Part shown: piece after piece, positions 22,345 to 33,154 of the stretch
Position numbering within the stretch: the stretch's first letter is position 1
Layout of the letters: the number at the start of each line of letters is the position of its first letter
Source: Aphanomyces cochlioides
Lineage: Eukaryota; Oomycota; Saprolegniomycetes; Saprolegniales; Verrucalvaceae
DNA length: 64,000 bases
Reading direction: 5' to 3'
Assembly: GCA_019828595.1 (NCBI GenBank)
Contig: JAHQRK010000011.1
Span: 310,001-374,000 of the forward strand
Program-made: the position numbers and the translations under genes
Notes under the pieces: generated by a model
What the model was told of the DNA's origin: nothing
The model's database searches: none
Seen by the model: the letters and a program-made list of their open reading frames with translations, nothing else

Positions 22345-23945
22345 TCAATGCACTTAAACAAGTTAAGTCAAGACCGATCTACACGATGAAGTTGAAAAAT
22401 TTCTTGTCCAATAACCATTTACTTGAAAGTGAAGCCAAGTTTTGAAGTCAATTGATGCCAACATTGGAAATCAACTACAAAAAACAAGAAAAATCGGCAA
22501 ATCAAGTGTGAATTACGAAATTAAAGATTTGGGGAGCGCTTCGCATAAAATCAGCGAGCTTTTTTGCGGCGACTTAGAGATTTCAAGCGACCCTCGCCAA
22601 ATCAAAGTGCCAACTACGCAAAAAGTCAAGCAAAAAGGCGAAGAAAAACTTACCGAAGGATGGTCAACGGACCACCCATAGCTGCGCTTGTGTGCTAACT
22701 CTTACGTTTCTTCGCGCCTTTCTTCAAGTTCGCAAAATTCGCCAAAAAAGCAACGCCAAAATCGCTCGATCGCTCGCCAAACTACGCAAACAAGTCATCA
22801 AAGCCACAAACACCAACCGCCTTTTTCGTCGAAGTCTTCCTTGAACGCTACCCCCGGGGGCTCCATCAAAGGAGTTCAGATAAAAAGGGACACCCAAAAA
22901 TCGAAAGGCACAAAGGCCACATTGGGAGGCACAAGGCCCCCCATCGAAAGGCATAAAGCCCACAAAAAAGGCAACCCCAAAAAAGCACTCGACCCATATC
23001 CACGGACTCGAACTGACCAGGTTCTTGGCTCTGCTTCAATCCATGCTGGGGGTCAGCCAACAATGCACTTCCACAGAACAGTCCGTCTCAACGAATCGAG
23101 GCTGTCAAATCTTCATCACCTTGGACGCCTTCTTCCTTGATCGCCGTCTTCGCCAAAACCCAAGCCGATTAAAATCGCAGTGGAAAGGCCTGTTAAGCCC
23201 TGCGCCTCGACACCCACGAATAGACGGAGATTTGACCACTGCGTTTCGCTCCAGCCAGCCTCTGGTTCTTGAATGCCTTGCTTGAACGCCTTCCTTCAGC
23301 CCATCGCCTTCTTCGATCATCGCATGTCGCAGCGCACCCAACGGCAAGTCGCACCCACGGAAACATTCGCGGCACCAACGCACCAAGCGGCCAAACAGCG
23401 CGGCAACAAACGGACACATCACGGCAGCTCAGCTGCAGGACAGAGTAGCAGCAGCAACGACGACGCACGCAGCAACACGACTACAGCACAAGCGAGCCAC
23501 AGGCAGCAGAACACGACCATGAACAGCACAGCACGACCACAGACAACACGGAAGAGCAGCAGCGACCAAGCGGAGCGACAGAGCAGCAGAGTGGCAGCAG
23601 CACGGAAGCGACGAAAACGAAAAATGGCCACGACACGATTCAAAACTCCCCAAGGAAGTTCTCTGCCACTCAAAATTTCACAAGTACCAATATTATTCAC
23701 TCAAGAGTGATTCAATACTCTAGCGACAATTGGTAAACCAGTAAACCAGGAACGTGGTAAAGTGTAAGTGTAAGTGGTAAAGTGCCTGTGGGATCGATCT
23801 CTGGACTCCTTGATCATAAGCCAGGCCCTCTACCGTTCGAGCTGGGTGCACTTTTCAATAGAAAATGTGTGATGTACATGCCAATTTGTTCACCAAAAGA
23901 CCAGGAGTTCTTGATTCAGTGGAATGCCATTTAAGGGACCCAACG
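22345..23945. other. Long stretch without a convincing gene
   Basis: The first 100 bases are probably the LINE 3' end. After that come A-rich low-complexity DNA and, at 22850-23000, short repeats of the type AAAGGCA..GGCCACA. At 23400-23620 there is a CAG/CAC/GAC-rich tract that gives a Gln/Ser/Arg-rich frame (23273-23710). That frame looks like composition and not like a protein. A tRNA-like segment lies at 23781-23851. Confidence 0.45.
23781..23851 (-). repeat. tRNA-like sequence, probable SINE head or decayed tRNA
   Basis: The minus strand has box-A-like CAGCTCGAACGGTAGAGG and box-B-like AGATCGATCCC at tRNA spacing, an anticodon-arm-like middle (CCTGGCTTATGATCAAGG) and partly complementary ends (GTGC..GCAC). 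D-stem, anticodon-stem and T-stem mismatches argue against a functional tRNA. Confidence 0.4.
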
Positions 23946-24389
23946 CTAGATGACAGAAGCCTCTTCATCATGTTTATTATGATTTGATTTTAACCTTATT
24001 TTTAAATCTTCAATGCGTCGTCTTTCACAGTGACCACCACGAAAACTATAACGCTCAGCGACGCTCGGTTGAATTGACTGAAACTTGCTGAGCCTAAAAT
24101 CTCTGACCCTCACATTGAGTATTGCGTCTCCATCAGTTCCAATGTCTTGTAAAGGCATACTTAGATTGAGAAACTGTTTTCCATCGAACACACACAGAGA
24201 AGTGACGGCAAGGCCGTCTAAAATATTCAAATTCTGCTGCAACACACCTTCACAAAAGTCTGCAACCAAGGCTGTAGAAGGGAGGTCCAAGGCGCAAATA
24301 CATGCCCCCTTGTTAGGACCTCCATAAAAGTCGTCGATGAGGTTGTGCAAACTCCGACAGTTGGCTATCTCAGTTGACAAAGAAATGGA
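23946..24389 (-). pseudogene. CRN-type header domain without start codon
   Basis: The minus-strand frame matches the header of the gene at 24455 on the plus strand: NLIDDFYGG/NLIDQLREG, LPSTALVADFCEGVL/FAPTALVKDFCEAVL, VFDGKQFL/VFNGDHFL, LQDIGTDGD/LQEIGTDET, LNVRV/LTVRV. The codon aligned with the partner's ATG is ACT, and no in-frame ATG occurs upstream before a stop, so the start is lost. After the header the similarity fades and the frame ends at 23946. It is a relic of a head-to-head CRN pair. Confidence 0.6.
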
Positions 24390-24454
24390 AATTCTAGAAA
24401 ATGGTCTTTCGCTTTGATCATCACTGCAAAATTTCAGAAAACCTCACATTCAGA

Positions 24455-26809
24455 ATGGAAGACGGTGGCCGAACCTTTTATTACAATCTCATCGACCAAC
24501 TTCGTGAAGGTCATTACAAGGGGTCAGGCACTCTCACCTTAGATTTCGCCCCAACGGCCTTGGTTAAAGACTTTTGTGAAGCTGTGCTCAAGAAGAATTC
24601 GTCGCTCTTTGGCAATCTTTCCGTCAGGTGTCTGCTCGTGTTCAATGGAGACCACTTCCTCGATTATGGCACGTCATTACAAGAAATCGGAACCGATGAA
24701 ACGAGTCCACTAACTGTGAGAGTCTTTGATCCTATGCTGAACAACTTGGAGGCAATTCAAACGAGCAACTTCAAGACAATTTCGATCGAGGAAACTAATC
24801 AAGAAAGCATTTTCAACGAATTGAGATACTATCGAGAACGCGGAATCCTCATCCAGCAAAGAAACTTAGAGTATTGCAATGAGATTTTGGACCGAATCGA
24901 CAAGTTTGCTGAGATGATGGCACCAACTCCATTCCTTTGTGTGGAAGGATCATCTGGAATGGGAAAGACGCAACTGGCATTTGCTCTTCACGGTCGACGT
25001 CCGTACTTTTATTGGCTTTCGTCCTCTCTTGCCTCTACTTATCAAGAGATTTATGAGAATTTCTCAGCCATATCCCGACGTTTCAACCACTTTGTGGACT
25101 TGGACAATCCAACATCGAAGGAGGAGGAAGAGATTTTGAATACTGGGTCAGATACGTACTCACGTGATGAACTGTGGACTTATGGCTTTATTCGTTCGCT
25201 GCTCAATTATTGCAGCTCTCAAGAAGCAATCGAACCAAAAATGATTCATTTTGCGAAAAAAATATCGTTGAATGTGATAAAATGCTCACGACGCGGTGTG
25301 CTGAATGTGATGGATGATATGGTGGCGAAGAAAAAAGTGTTGCCCTTTTTCATCTTGGATGAAATGAATGTAGACGACACCAAGAGGAGAAATGTTGCTG
25401 CGTTCCAGAGAAACGTTTTTTGTGCTTGTGGTCTTGTTGTCATTCTCATGGGACTGATGCGAGGATTTCAAATTTGAATGGCAGCTATACCAATCCACAT
25501 CTTTGGTTGACAATTGTACCGCATTTCGCTTCCTATCTTGTACTGTTGGATGAAGAAATGAACAAGAAATGGAAGGAGGTTATCAAGCAATATCCCGTTG
25601 TGGAATTTATTGCCTTGCGGTCGCGGGGAAGATTTGCAAGAAAATTTATCGAGCAAGTGCTTACAATTTTCAAGGAGGATGTCAAGTTGTGGCAGTTATT
25701 GGATGATGCATTTGCTGCTGTCAATATGAGGATGCAACGTGGAAAGCTGTTTTTAGGATCGAAAGATGGGATAAACGCGCAATTCGTGGCAGTATCGTAT
25801 ACTCATACCAAGAAATCAGCAAGTAATAGCAATGGTGGACCACCCTTGAAGCAGCCACGATTGGTGTGCCCGCTATGCATAAACATTTCGCAAATTTGGT
25901 TGAAGAAAGCCTGACTGATATCTATTTGTCATCTCATCACCTATACAGCGGGTCACAAATCTGGAATGCTAAGTGCTGTTCCCCCCCCCCATCGAAAAAG
26001 ACTTGCTGTTGTACTTATCGATCCTGGGAGGCAAAGACTTCTCGACGTATCACGATATCACGAGCGGCAAGAAATACTCGACAAAGCTTATCTTTTTGAC
26101 GAAAAAACGTCGTTTTGAAACTCAAATGCTCTGTTGAACGAATTAAAACATTTGAGAATATGGTGGTCCATGCTATATTTTCCTCGTCTCGACGAAATGG
26201 CGTTCAAGGCATTTCATTCCATGACTTTTTGTCTTGCTTGCTAGGCGAATTTCAAGACGAGGAATGGCAGAAAATCGTATCGCTATGTTCCTCTCACAAT
26301 GGGACGGAAGAGAGCATTTATGTGGAAAAATTCCTGCGAGAACACTTTAATTGTGGAACGGAAGTGGAGAGCAACCTCGAAAACGAGGTCAGTGTTTCTG
26401 ACACATTGATCCCATTTCTGCCTCCCCTAACTCTCTGTGGCCAGAGGAATTGCTCCAAACGAATGATCATGGCTGTTCTTTGGTTCGCGCGATGAACAAA
26501 GAGAAATACGGCATATACGTGGAAGATTTGCTCGTATGCGAATGCAAATTTTGGACGTCAAGTGTTGATAGCACATCAATCCTTGCGTTCGTTAGTAGCA
26601 TAAGTGACCAGCAGCGACCGTGGAAGATTGCACTTTCGTTTTGTCCAAAATTTGCCAATGCTGCGAAAATGACGTGGACCAACAACGCGATAGGTTGTGT
26701 CCGGATTAACTGTGCTAGTTACACGCTTAACTGGATTTTTCGACCTTTGAACGAAAGTGCAAGCAACCAACTCGTCATTGTCCTTGAAGTCCCGTCATAT
26801 AATGTTTGA
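24455..26809 (+). pseudogene. CRN-type protein with P-loop NTPase, frameshifted
   Basis: ATG 24455 is preferred over 24401 because it aligns with the partner header, and an initiator-like TCACTGCAAAATTTC lies just upstream. Order: header (residues 1-110), linker, then a P-loop NTPase with Walker A GSSGMGKT and a Walker-B-like VLPFFILDEM. This architecture (header plus NTPase) is known in CRN-type effectors. The first frame ends at 25477. Homologous coding continues in other frames: frame changes near 25445, 25870, at a run of ten C at 25981, near 26110 and near 26440. The C-terminal module (HAIFSSSRRNGVQGISFHD) also occurs at 1948-2604. With several breaks it is a pseudogene. Confidence 0.7.
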
Positions 26810-27230
26810 TTACTCTATCCATCATCAATATATATATGTCGATTGGACTTTCTCCATCAATTCATGAAGTACTGATTCCCTCGGGAAAATTATGTTATCG
26901 TCAGGTTCATGAGAAAGCTATGGTCAGACAAGATCGCATGTGACGCAGTAATCGCTACACGTGTCGGCCAATTGGGTGGTCCGGAGATACCATCTTTACC
27001 TGGACCGGGCGAATGAGTCGTGAAATTTGAGTGAGAAACATTTTCTATTCCCCGAATGGACTGTGTTTCACTATAACTGAGTGTTCAGTAGTTCTGGTTT
27101 GCCTGCTCTCATCAAGAAATTGCACTGTAGTAGTGCAACGAATGGCGGGCCTCTACATTCTCAAAGAATTTCAAATTGTTCAGGGCTTGCTCGACAGCAG
27201 GTTTCATAAATGCATAGCTTACAGCATCCG
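26810..27230. other. Spacer left of the tandem array
   Basis: It contains a short TA repeat (around 26828) and no recognised gene. Its last 70 bases encode the out-of-family tail of the truncated array gene. Confidence 0.4.
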
Positions 27231-27307
27231 TGCATGGTCGGTGAGTCTGCCGAACCTTCGGCCATGACGACGGCGGCAACAAGCGCAGACAAGATACAGG
27301 TCTTCAT
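27161..27307 (-). pseudogene. Truncated SSP gene at the left edge of the array
   Basis: It has the promoter, ATG (27307) and first 25 codons of the array gene, ending in SADSPTM, and then runs into unrelated sequence for 23 codons (HGCCKLCIYETCC and on) before a stop. It still encodes a complete signal peptide, so a 48-residue secreted peptide with several cysteines is conceivable but unsupported. Confidence 0.7.
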
Positions 27308-27574
27308 GGTAGACAGCGAATGTCGAAATGACCCATCGCAGACTTGGGTTGCCACGATGACAGCCGTTGGGAAGAATCCCCGTGACAGCCATGGACTACG
27401 CTTGTCAACCCAGCGGTGGCACCACGGAGTCGATCGCGTCTCACGGCGATTGCTTCATGTGTCGGCCGAGTGGGGGGTGGTCTCGATGGAGACGACGATA
27501 GTAGGAAGGGTATGACTCACGTAGCAGGTTTGCCGACATACAGCGTCAGTAGTATGGACAGCAATCTTCGCTCG

Positions 27575-27590
27575 GTGGGACGTATCCCAC
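27575..27590. other. Short hairpin in the array spacer (recurs every unit)
   Basis: GTGGGA-CGTA-TCCCAC is a 6-bp stem with a 4-base loop, about 130-150 bases downstream of the SSP stop codon. Role unknown. Confidence 0.4.
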
Positions 27591-27675
27591 GGACTACCCT
27601 AACCGCGACACCCCACACACACGACTCGACGGGAAGACCCAACCTCGGTGAACCCAACACAAAAACACATAGGAT

Positions 27676-27690
27676 AACAAACTGTTTGTT
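27676..27690. other. Overlapping palindromes just 3' of the SSP gene (recurs every unit)
   Basis: AACAAACTGTTTGTT is a perfect inverted repeat around a central T. It overlaps the 10-base palindrome TTGTTAACAA. It starts about 34 bases after the stop codon of copy 1 and could act in 3'-end formation. Confidence 0.45.
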
Positions 27691-27723
27691 AACAAGTTGA
27701 GCTCGACGTGTGTGATGAGGTTC

Positions 27724-28038
27724 TTATGCAGCGTCTTCGCTTTCCTTGTCGTCCTTGTCTTGACGGATGTATTGGCGGCGAGCCATACGGACCAACTTGG
27801 GAAGATCGCGGCGATCCACGTCGACCAACGTCGAGTCGACATACGAACGCAACGTGGGGTCTTCGTGGAAGGTGAAATGTGGCGCATAAATGTAGACGGG
27901 GTGGGAGGGACGATGGTCACGGAAGGCGGCCATGTCACGTCGAGCGTGTTCTTGGGACGACTGCATGGTCGGTGAGTCTGCCGAACCTTCGGCCATGACG
28001 ACGGCGGCAACAAGCGCAGACAAGATACAGGTCTTCAT
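27724..28038 (-). CDS. Array SSP copy 1
   Basis: A 104-residue small secreted protein; the description given here applies to all 25 copies. Residues 1-16 or so (MKTCILSALVAAVVMA) form a signal peptide. The mature part has no cysteine. Residues 39-55 are FRDHRPSHPVYIYAPHF, the core shared with all relatives in this window. Then follows a mixed region (LRSYVDSTLVDVDRRDLPKL), a basic segment (RMARRQYIRQ) and an acidic end (KDDKESEDAA). No enzyme motif, RxLR or LxLFLAK is present. The dibasic sites (RR at 33-34 and in the basic segment) could be processed, but that is speculation. Secretion is inferred; function is unknown. Gene dosage could give high expression if all copies are active. Confidence 0.8.
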   Translation of the reverse strand: MKTCILSALVAAVVMAEGSADSPTMQSSQEHARRDMAAFRDHRPSHPVYIYAPHFTFHEDPTLRSYVDSTLVDVDRRDLPKLVRMARRQYIRQDKDDKESEDAA

Positions 28039-28047
28039 GGTAGACAG

Positions 28048-28062
28048 CGAATGTCGAAATGA
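28048..28062 (-). promoter_or_regulatory. Initiator of array copy 1 (recurs in every unit)
   Basis: TCATTTCGACATTCG on the minus strand, about 10-24 nt before the ATG. It decides the start: the in-frame ATG 16 codons farther upstream (at 28086) lies outside the expected transcript. Confidence 0.65.
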
Positions 28063-28454
28063 CCCATCGCAGACTTGGGTTGCCACGATGACAGCCGTTG
28101 GGAAGAATCCCCGTGACAGCCATGGACTACGCTTGTCAACCCAGCGGTGGCACCACGGAGTCGATCGCGTCTCACGGCGATTGCTTCATGTGTCGGCCGA
28201 GTGGGGGGTGGTCTCGATGGAGACGACGATAGTAGGAAGGGTATGACTCACGTAGCAGGTTTGCCGACATACAGCGTCAGTAGTATGGACAGCAATCTTC
28301 GCTCGGTGGGACGTATCCCACGGACTACCCTAACCGCGACACCCCACACACACGACTCGACGGGAAGACCCAACCTCGGTGAACCCAACACAAAAACACA
28401 TAGGATAACAAACTGTTTGTTAACAAGTTGAGCTCGACGTGTGTGATGAGGTTC

Positions 28455-28769
28455 TTATGCAGCGTCTTCGCTTTCCTTGTCGTCCTTGTCTTGACGGATG
28501 TATTGGCGGCGAGCCATACGGACCAACTTGGGAAGATCGCGGCGATCCACGTCGACCAACGTCGAGTCGACATACGAACGCAACGTGGGGTCTTCGTGGA
28601 AGGTGAAATGTGGCGCATAAATGTAGACGGGGTGGGAGGGACGATGGTCACGGAAGGCGGCCATGTCACGTCGAGCGTGTTCTTGGGACGACTGCATGGT
28701 CGGTGAGTCTGCCGAACCTTCGGCCATGACGACGGCGGCAACAAGCGCAGACAAGATACAGGTCTTCAT
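28455..28769 (-). CDS. Array SSP copy 2
   Basis: Identical to copy 1, standard upstream region with six G. Confidence 0.75.
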   Translation of the reverse strand: MKTCILSALVAAVVMAEGSADSPTMQSSQEHARRDMAAFRDHRPSHPVYIYAPHFTFHEDPTLRSYVDSTLVDVDRRDLPKLVRMARRQYIRQDKDDKESEDAA

Positions 28770-29185
28770 GGTAGACAGCGAATGTCGAAATGACCCATCG
28801 CAGACTTGGGTTGCCACGATGACAGCCGTTGGGAAGAATCCCCGTGACAGCCATGGACTACGCTTGTCAACCCAGCGGTGGCACCACGGAGTCGATCGCG
28901 TCTCACGGCGATTGCTTCATGTGTCGGCCGAGTGGGGGGTGGTCTCGATGGAGACGACGATAGTAGGAAGGGTATGACTCACGTAGCAGGTTTGCCGACA
29001 TACAGCGTCAGTAGTATGGACAGCAATCTTCGCTCGGTGGGACGTATCCCACGGACTACCCTAACCGCGACACCCCACACACACGACTCGACGGGAAGAC
29101 CCAACCTCGGTGAACCCAACACAAAAACACATAGGATAACAAACTGTTTGTTAACAAGTTGAGCTCGACGTGTGTGATGAGGTTC

Positions 29186-29500
29186 TTATGCAGCGTCTTC
29201 GCTTTCCTTGTCGTCCTTGTCTTGACGGATGTATTGGCGGCGAGCCATACGGACCAACTTGGGAAGATCGCGGCGATCCACGTCGACCAACGTCGAGTCG
29301 ACATACGAACGCAACGTGGGGTCTTCGTGGAAGGTGAAATGTGGCGCATAAATGTAGACGGGGTGGGAGGGACGATGGTCACGGAAGGCGGCCATGTCAC
29401 GTCGAGCGTGTTCTTGGGACGACTGCATGGTCGGTGAGTCTGCCGAACCTTCGGCCATGACGACGGCGGCAACAAGCGCAGACAAGATACAGGTCTTCAT
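29186..29500 (-). CDS. Array SSP copy 3
   Basis: Identical to copy 1, standard upstream region. Confidence 0.75.
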   Translation of the reverse strand: MKTCILSALVAAVVMAEGSADSPTMQSSQEHARRDMAAFRDHRPSHPVYIYAPHFTFHEDPTLRSYVDSTLVDVDRRDLPKLVRMARRQYIRQDKDDKESEDAA

Positions 29501-29916
29501 GGTAGACAGCGAATGTCGAAATGACCCATCGCAGACTTGGGTTGCCACGATGACAGCCGTTGGGAAGAATCCCCGTGACAGCCATGGACTACGCTTGTCA
29601 ACCCAGCGGTGGCACCACGGAGTCGATCGCGTCTCACGGCGATTGCTTCATGTGTCGGCCGAGTGGGGGGTGGTCTCGATGGAGACGACGATAGTAGGAA
29701 GGGTATGACTCACGTAGCAGGTTTGCCGACATACAGCGTCAGTAGTATGGACAGCAATCTTCGCTCGGTGGGACGTATCCCACGGACTACCCTAACCGCG
29801 ACACCCCACACACACGACTCGACGGGAAGACCCAACCTCGGTGAACCCAACACAAAAACACATAGGATAACAAACTGTTTGTTAACAAGTTGAGCTCGAC
29901 GTGTGTGATGAGGTTC

Positions 29917-30231
29917 TTATGCAGCGTCTTCGCTTTCCTTGTCGTCCTTGTCTTGACGGATGTATTGGCGGCGAGCCATACGGACCAACTTGGGAAGATC
30001 GCGGCGATCCACGTCGACCAACGTCGAGTCGACATACGAACGCAACGTGGGGTCTTCGTGGAAGGTGAAATGTGGCGCATAAATGTAGACGGGGTGGGAG
30101 GGACGATGGTCACGGAAGGCGGCCATGTCACGTCGAGCGTGTTCTTGGGACGACTGCATGGTCGGTGAGTCTGCCGAACCTTCGGCCATGACGACGGCGG
30201 CAACAAGCGCAGACAAGATACAGGTCTTCAT
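29917..30231 (-). CDS. Array SSP copy 4
   Basis: Identical to copy 1, standard upstream region. Confidence 0.75.
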   Translation of the reverse strand: MKTCILSALVAAVVMAEGSADSPTMQSSQEHARRDMAAFRDHRPSHPVYIYAPHFTFHEDPTLRSYVDSTLVDVDRRDLPKLVRMARRQYIRQDKDDKESEDAA

Positions 30232-30647
30232 GGTAGACAGCGAATGTCGAAATGACCCATCGCAGACTTGGGTTGCCACGATGACAGCCGTTGGGAAGAA
30301 TCCCCGTGACAGCCATGGACTACGCTTGTCAACCCAGCGGTGGCACCACGGAGTCGATCGCGTCTCACGGCGATTGCTTCATGTGTCGGCCGAGTGGGGG
30401 GTGGTCTCGATGGAGACGACGATAGTAGGAAGGGTATGACTCACGTAGCAGGTTTGCCGACATACAGCGTCAGTAGTATGGACAGCAATCTTCGCTCGGT
30501 GGGACGTATCCCACGGACTACCCTAACCGCGACACCCCACACACACGACTCGACGGGAAGACCCAACCTCGGTGAACCCAACACAAAAACACATAGGATA
30601 ACAAACTGTTTGTTAACAAGTTGAGCTCGACGTGTGTGATGAGGTTC

Positions 30648-30962
30648 TTATGCAGCGTCTTCGCTTTCCTTGTCGTCCTTGTCTTGACGGATGTATTGGC
30701 GGCGAGCCATACGGACCAACTTGGGAAGATCGCGGCGATCCACGTCGACCAACGTCGAGTCGACATACGAACGCAACGTGGGGTCTTCGTGGAAGGTGAA
30801 ATGTGGCGCATAAATGTAGACGGGGTGGGAGGGACGATGGTCACGGAAGGCGGCCATGTCACGTCGAGCGTGTTCTTGGGACGACTGCATGGTCGGTGAG
30901 TCTGCCGAACCTTCGGCCATGACGACGGCGGCAACAAGCGCAGACAAGATACAGGTCTTCAT
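30648..30962 (-). CDS. Array SSP copy 5
   Basis: Identical to copy 1, standard upstream region. Confidence 0.75.
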   Translation of the reverse strand: MKTCILSALVAAVVMAEGSADSPTMQSSQEHARRDMAAFRDHRPSHPVYIYAPHFTFHEDPTLRSYVDSTLVDVDRRDLPKLVRMARRQYIRQDKDDKESEDAA

Positions 30963-31378
30963 GGTAGACAGCGAATGTCGAAATGACCCATCGCAGACTT
31001 GGGTTGCCACGATGACAGCCGTTGGGAAGAATCCCCGTGACAGCCATGGACTACGCTTGTCAACCCAGCGGTGGCACCACGGAGTCGATCGCGTCTCACG
31101 GCGATTGCTTCATGTGTCGGCCGAGTGGGGGGTGGTCTCGATGGAGACGACGATAGTAGGAAGGGTATGACTCACGTAGCAGGTTTGCCGACATACAGCG
31201 TCAGTAGTATGGACAGCAATCTTCGCTCGGTGGGACGTATCCCACGGACTACCCTAACCGCGACACCCCACACACACGACTCGACGGGAAGACCCAACCT
31301 CGGTGAACCCAACACAAAAACACATAGGATAACAAACTGTTTGTTAACAAGTTGAGCTCGACGTGTGTGATGAGGTTC

Positions 31379-31693
31379 TTATGCAGCGTCTTCGCTTTCC
31401 TTGTCGTCCTTGTCTTGACGGATGTATTGGCGGCGAGCCATACGGACCAACTTGGGAAGATCGCGGCGATCCACGTCGACCAACGTCGAGTCGACATACG
31501 AACGCAACGTGGGGTCTTCGTGGAAGGTGAAATGTGGCGCATAAATGTAGACGGGGTGGGAGGGACGATGGTCACGGAAGGCGGCCATGTCACGTCGAGC
31601 GTGTTCTTGGGACGACTGCATGGTCGGTGAGTCTGCCGAACCTTCGGCCATGACGACGGCGGCAACAAGCGCAGACAAGATACAGGTCTTCAT
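31379..31693 (-). CDS. Array SSP copy 6
   Basis: Identical to copy 1, standard upstream region. Confidence 0.75.
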   Translation of the reverse strand: MKTCILSALVAAVVMAEGSADSPTMQSSQEHARRDMAAFRDHRPSHPVYIYAPHFTFHEDPTLRSYVDSTLVDVDRRDLPKLVRMARRQYIRQDKDDKESEDAA

Positions 31694-32109
31694 GGTAGAC
31701 AGCGAATGTCGAAATGACCCATCGCAGACTTGGGTTGCCACGATGACAGCCGTTGGGAAGAATCCCCGTGACAGCCATGGACTACGCTTGTCAACCCAGC
31801 GGTGGCACCACGGAGTCGATCGCGTCTCACGGCGATTGCTTCATGTGTCGGCCGAGTGGGGGGTGGTCTCGATGGAGACGACGATAGTAGGAAGGGTATG
31901 ACTCACGTAGCAGGTTTGCCGACATACAGCGTCAGTAGTATGGACAGCAATCTTCGCTCGGTGGGACGTATCCCACGGACTACCCTAACCGCGACACCCC
32001 ACACACACGACTCGACGGGAAGACCCAACCTCGGTGAACCCAACACAAAAACACATAGGATAACAAACTGTTTGTTAACAAGTTGAGCTCGACGTGTGTG
32101 ATGAGGTTC

Positions 32110-32424
32110 TTATGCAGCGTCTTCGCTTTCCTTGTCGTCCTTGTCTTGACGGATGTATTGGCGGCGAGCCATACGGACCAACTTGGGAAGATCGCGGCGA
32201 TCCACGTCGACCAACGTCGAGTCGACATACGAACGCAACGTGGGGTCTTCGTGGAAGGTGAAATGTGGCGCATAAATGTAGACGGGGTGGGAGGGACGAT
32301 GGTCACGGAAGGCGGCCATGTCACGTCGAGCGTGTTCTTGGGACGACTGCATGGTCGGTGAGTCTGCCGAACCTTCGGCCATGACGACGGCGGCAACAAG
32401 CGCAGACAAGATACAGGTCTTCAT
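32110..32424 (-). CDS. Array SSP copy 7
   Basis: Identical coding. The G run upstream (near 32590) has five G and not six. Confidence 0.75.
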   Translation of the reverse strand: MKTCILSALVAAVVMAEGSADSPTMQSSQEHARRDMAAFRDHRPSHPVYIYAPHFTFHEDPTLRSYVDSTLVDVDRRDLPKLVRMARRQYIRQDKDDKESEDAA

Positions 32425-32839
32425 GGTAGACAGCGAATGTCGAAATGACCCATCGCAGACTTGGGTTGCCACGATGACAGCCGTTGGGAAGAATCCCCGT
32501 GACAGCCATGGACTACGCTTGTCAACCCAGCGGTGGCACCACGGAGTCGATCGCGTCTCACGGCGATTGCTTCATGTGTCGGCCGAGTGGGGGTGGTCTC
32601 GATGGAGACGACGATAGTAGGAAGGGTATGACTCACGTAGCAGGTTTGCCGACATACAGCGTCAGTAGTATGGACAGCAATCTTCGCTCGGTGGGACGTA
32701 TCCCACGGACTACCCTAACCGCGACACCCCACACACACGACTCGACGGGAAGACCCAACCTCGGTGAACCCAACACAAAAACACATAGGATAACAAACTG
32801 TTTGTTAACAAGTTGAGCTCGACGTGTGTGATGAGGTTC

Positions 32840-33154
32840 TTATGCAGCGTCTTCGCTTTCCTTGTCGTCCTTGTCTTGACGGATGTATTGGCGGCGAGCC
32901 ATACGGACCAACTTGGGAAGATCGCGGCGATCCACGTCGACCAACGTCGAGTCGACATACGAACGCAACGTGGGGTCTTCGTGGAAGGTGAAATGTGGCG
33001 CATAAATGTAGACGGGGTGGGAGGGACGATGGTCACGGAAGGCGGCCATGTCACGTCGAGCGTGTTCTTGGGACGACTGCATGGTCGGTGAGTCTGCCGA
33101 ACCTTCGGCCATGACGACGGCGGCAACAAGCGCAGACAAGATACAGGTCTTCAT
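32840..33154 (-). CDS. Array SSP copy 8
   Basis: Identical to copy 1, standard upstream region. Confidence 0.75.
   Translation of the reverse strand: MKTCILSALVAAVVMAEGSADSPTMQSSQEHARRDMAAFRDHRPSHPVYIYAPHFTFHEDPTLRSYVDSTLVDVDRRDLPKLVRMARRQYIRQDKDDKESEDAA

Noticed and set aside
23273..23710. 145-codon Gln/Ser/Arg-rich frame as a protein gene
   Set aside because: Its length follows from a CAG/CAC/GAC-biased tract that is open in several frames on both strands.
27588..27612. CCCTAA-containing sequence (ACTACCCTAACC) in every unit as interstitial telomere repeat
   Set aside because: Only one CCCTAA per unit and no tandem hexamers.
27594..28013. 139-codon minus-strand frame in each unit
   Set aside because: It overlaps the SSP gene in another frame, begins upstream of nothing promoter-like, and has no counterpart in the diverged copies. 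It persists only because the units are identical.
28428..28706. Plus-strand frame in each array unit that looks like a secreted protein (hydrophobic MRFLCSVFAFLVVLVLTDVLA start)
   Set aside because: It is exactly antisense to the SSP coding region. In the diverged relatives at 418-720 and 56213-56533 the antisense frame loses the hydrophobic start, whereas the minus-strand protein is conserved.
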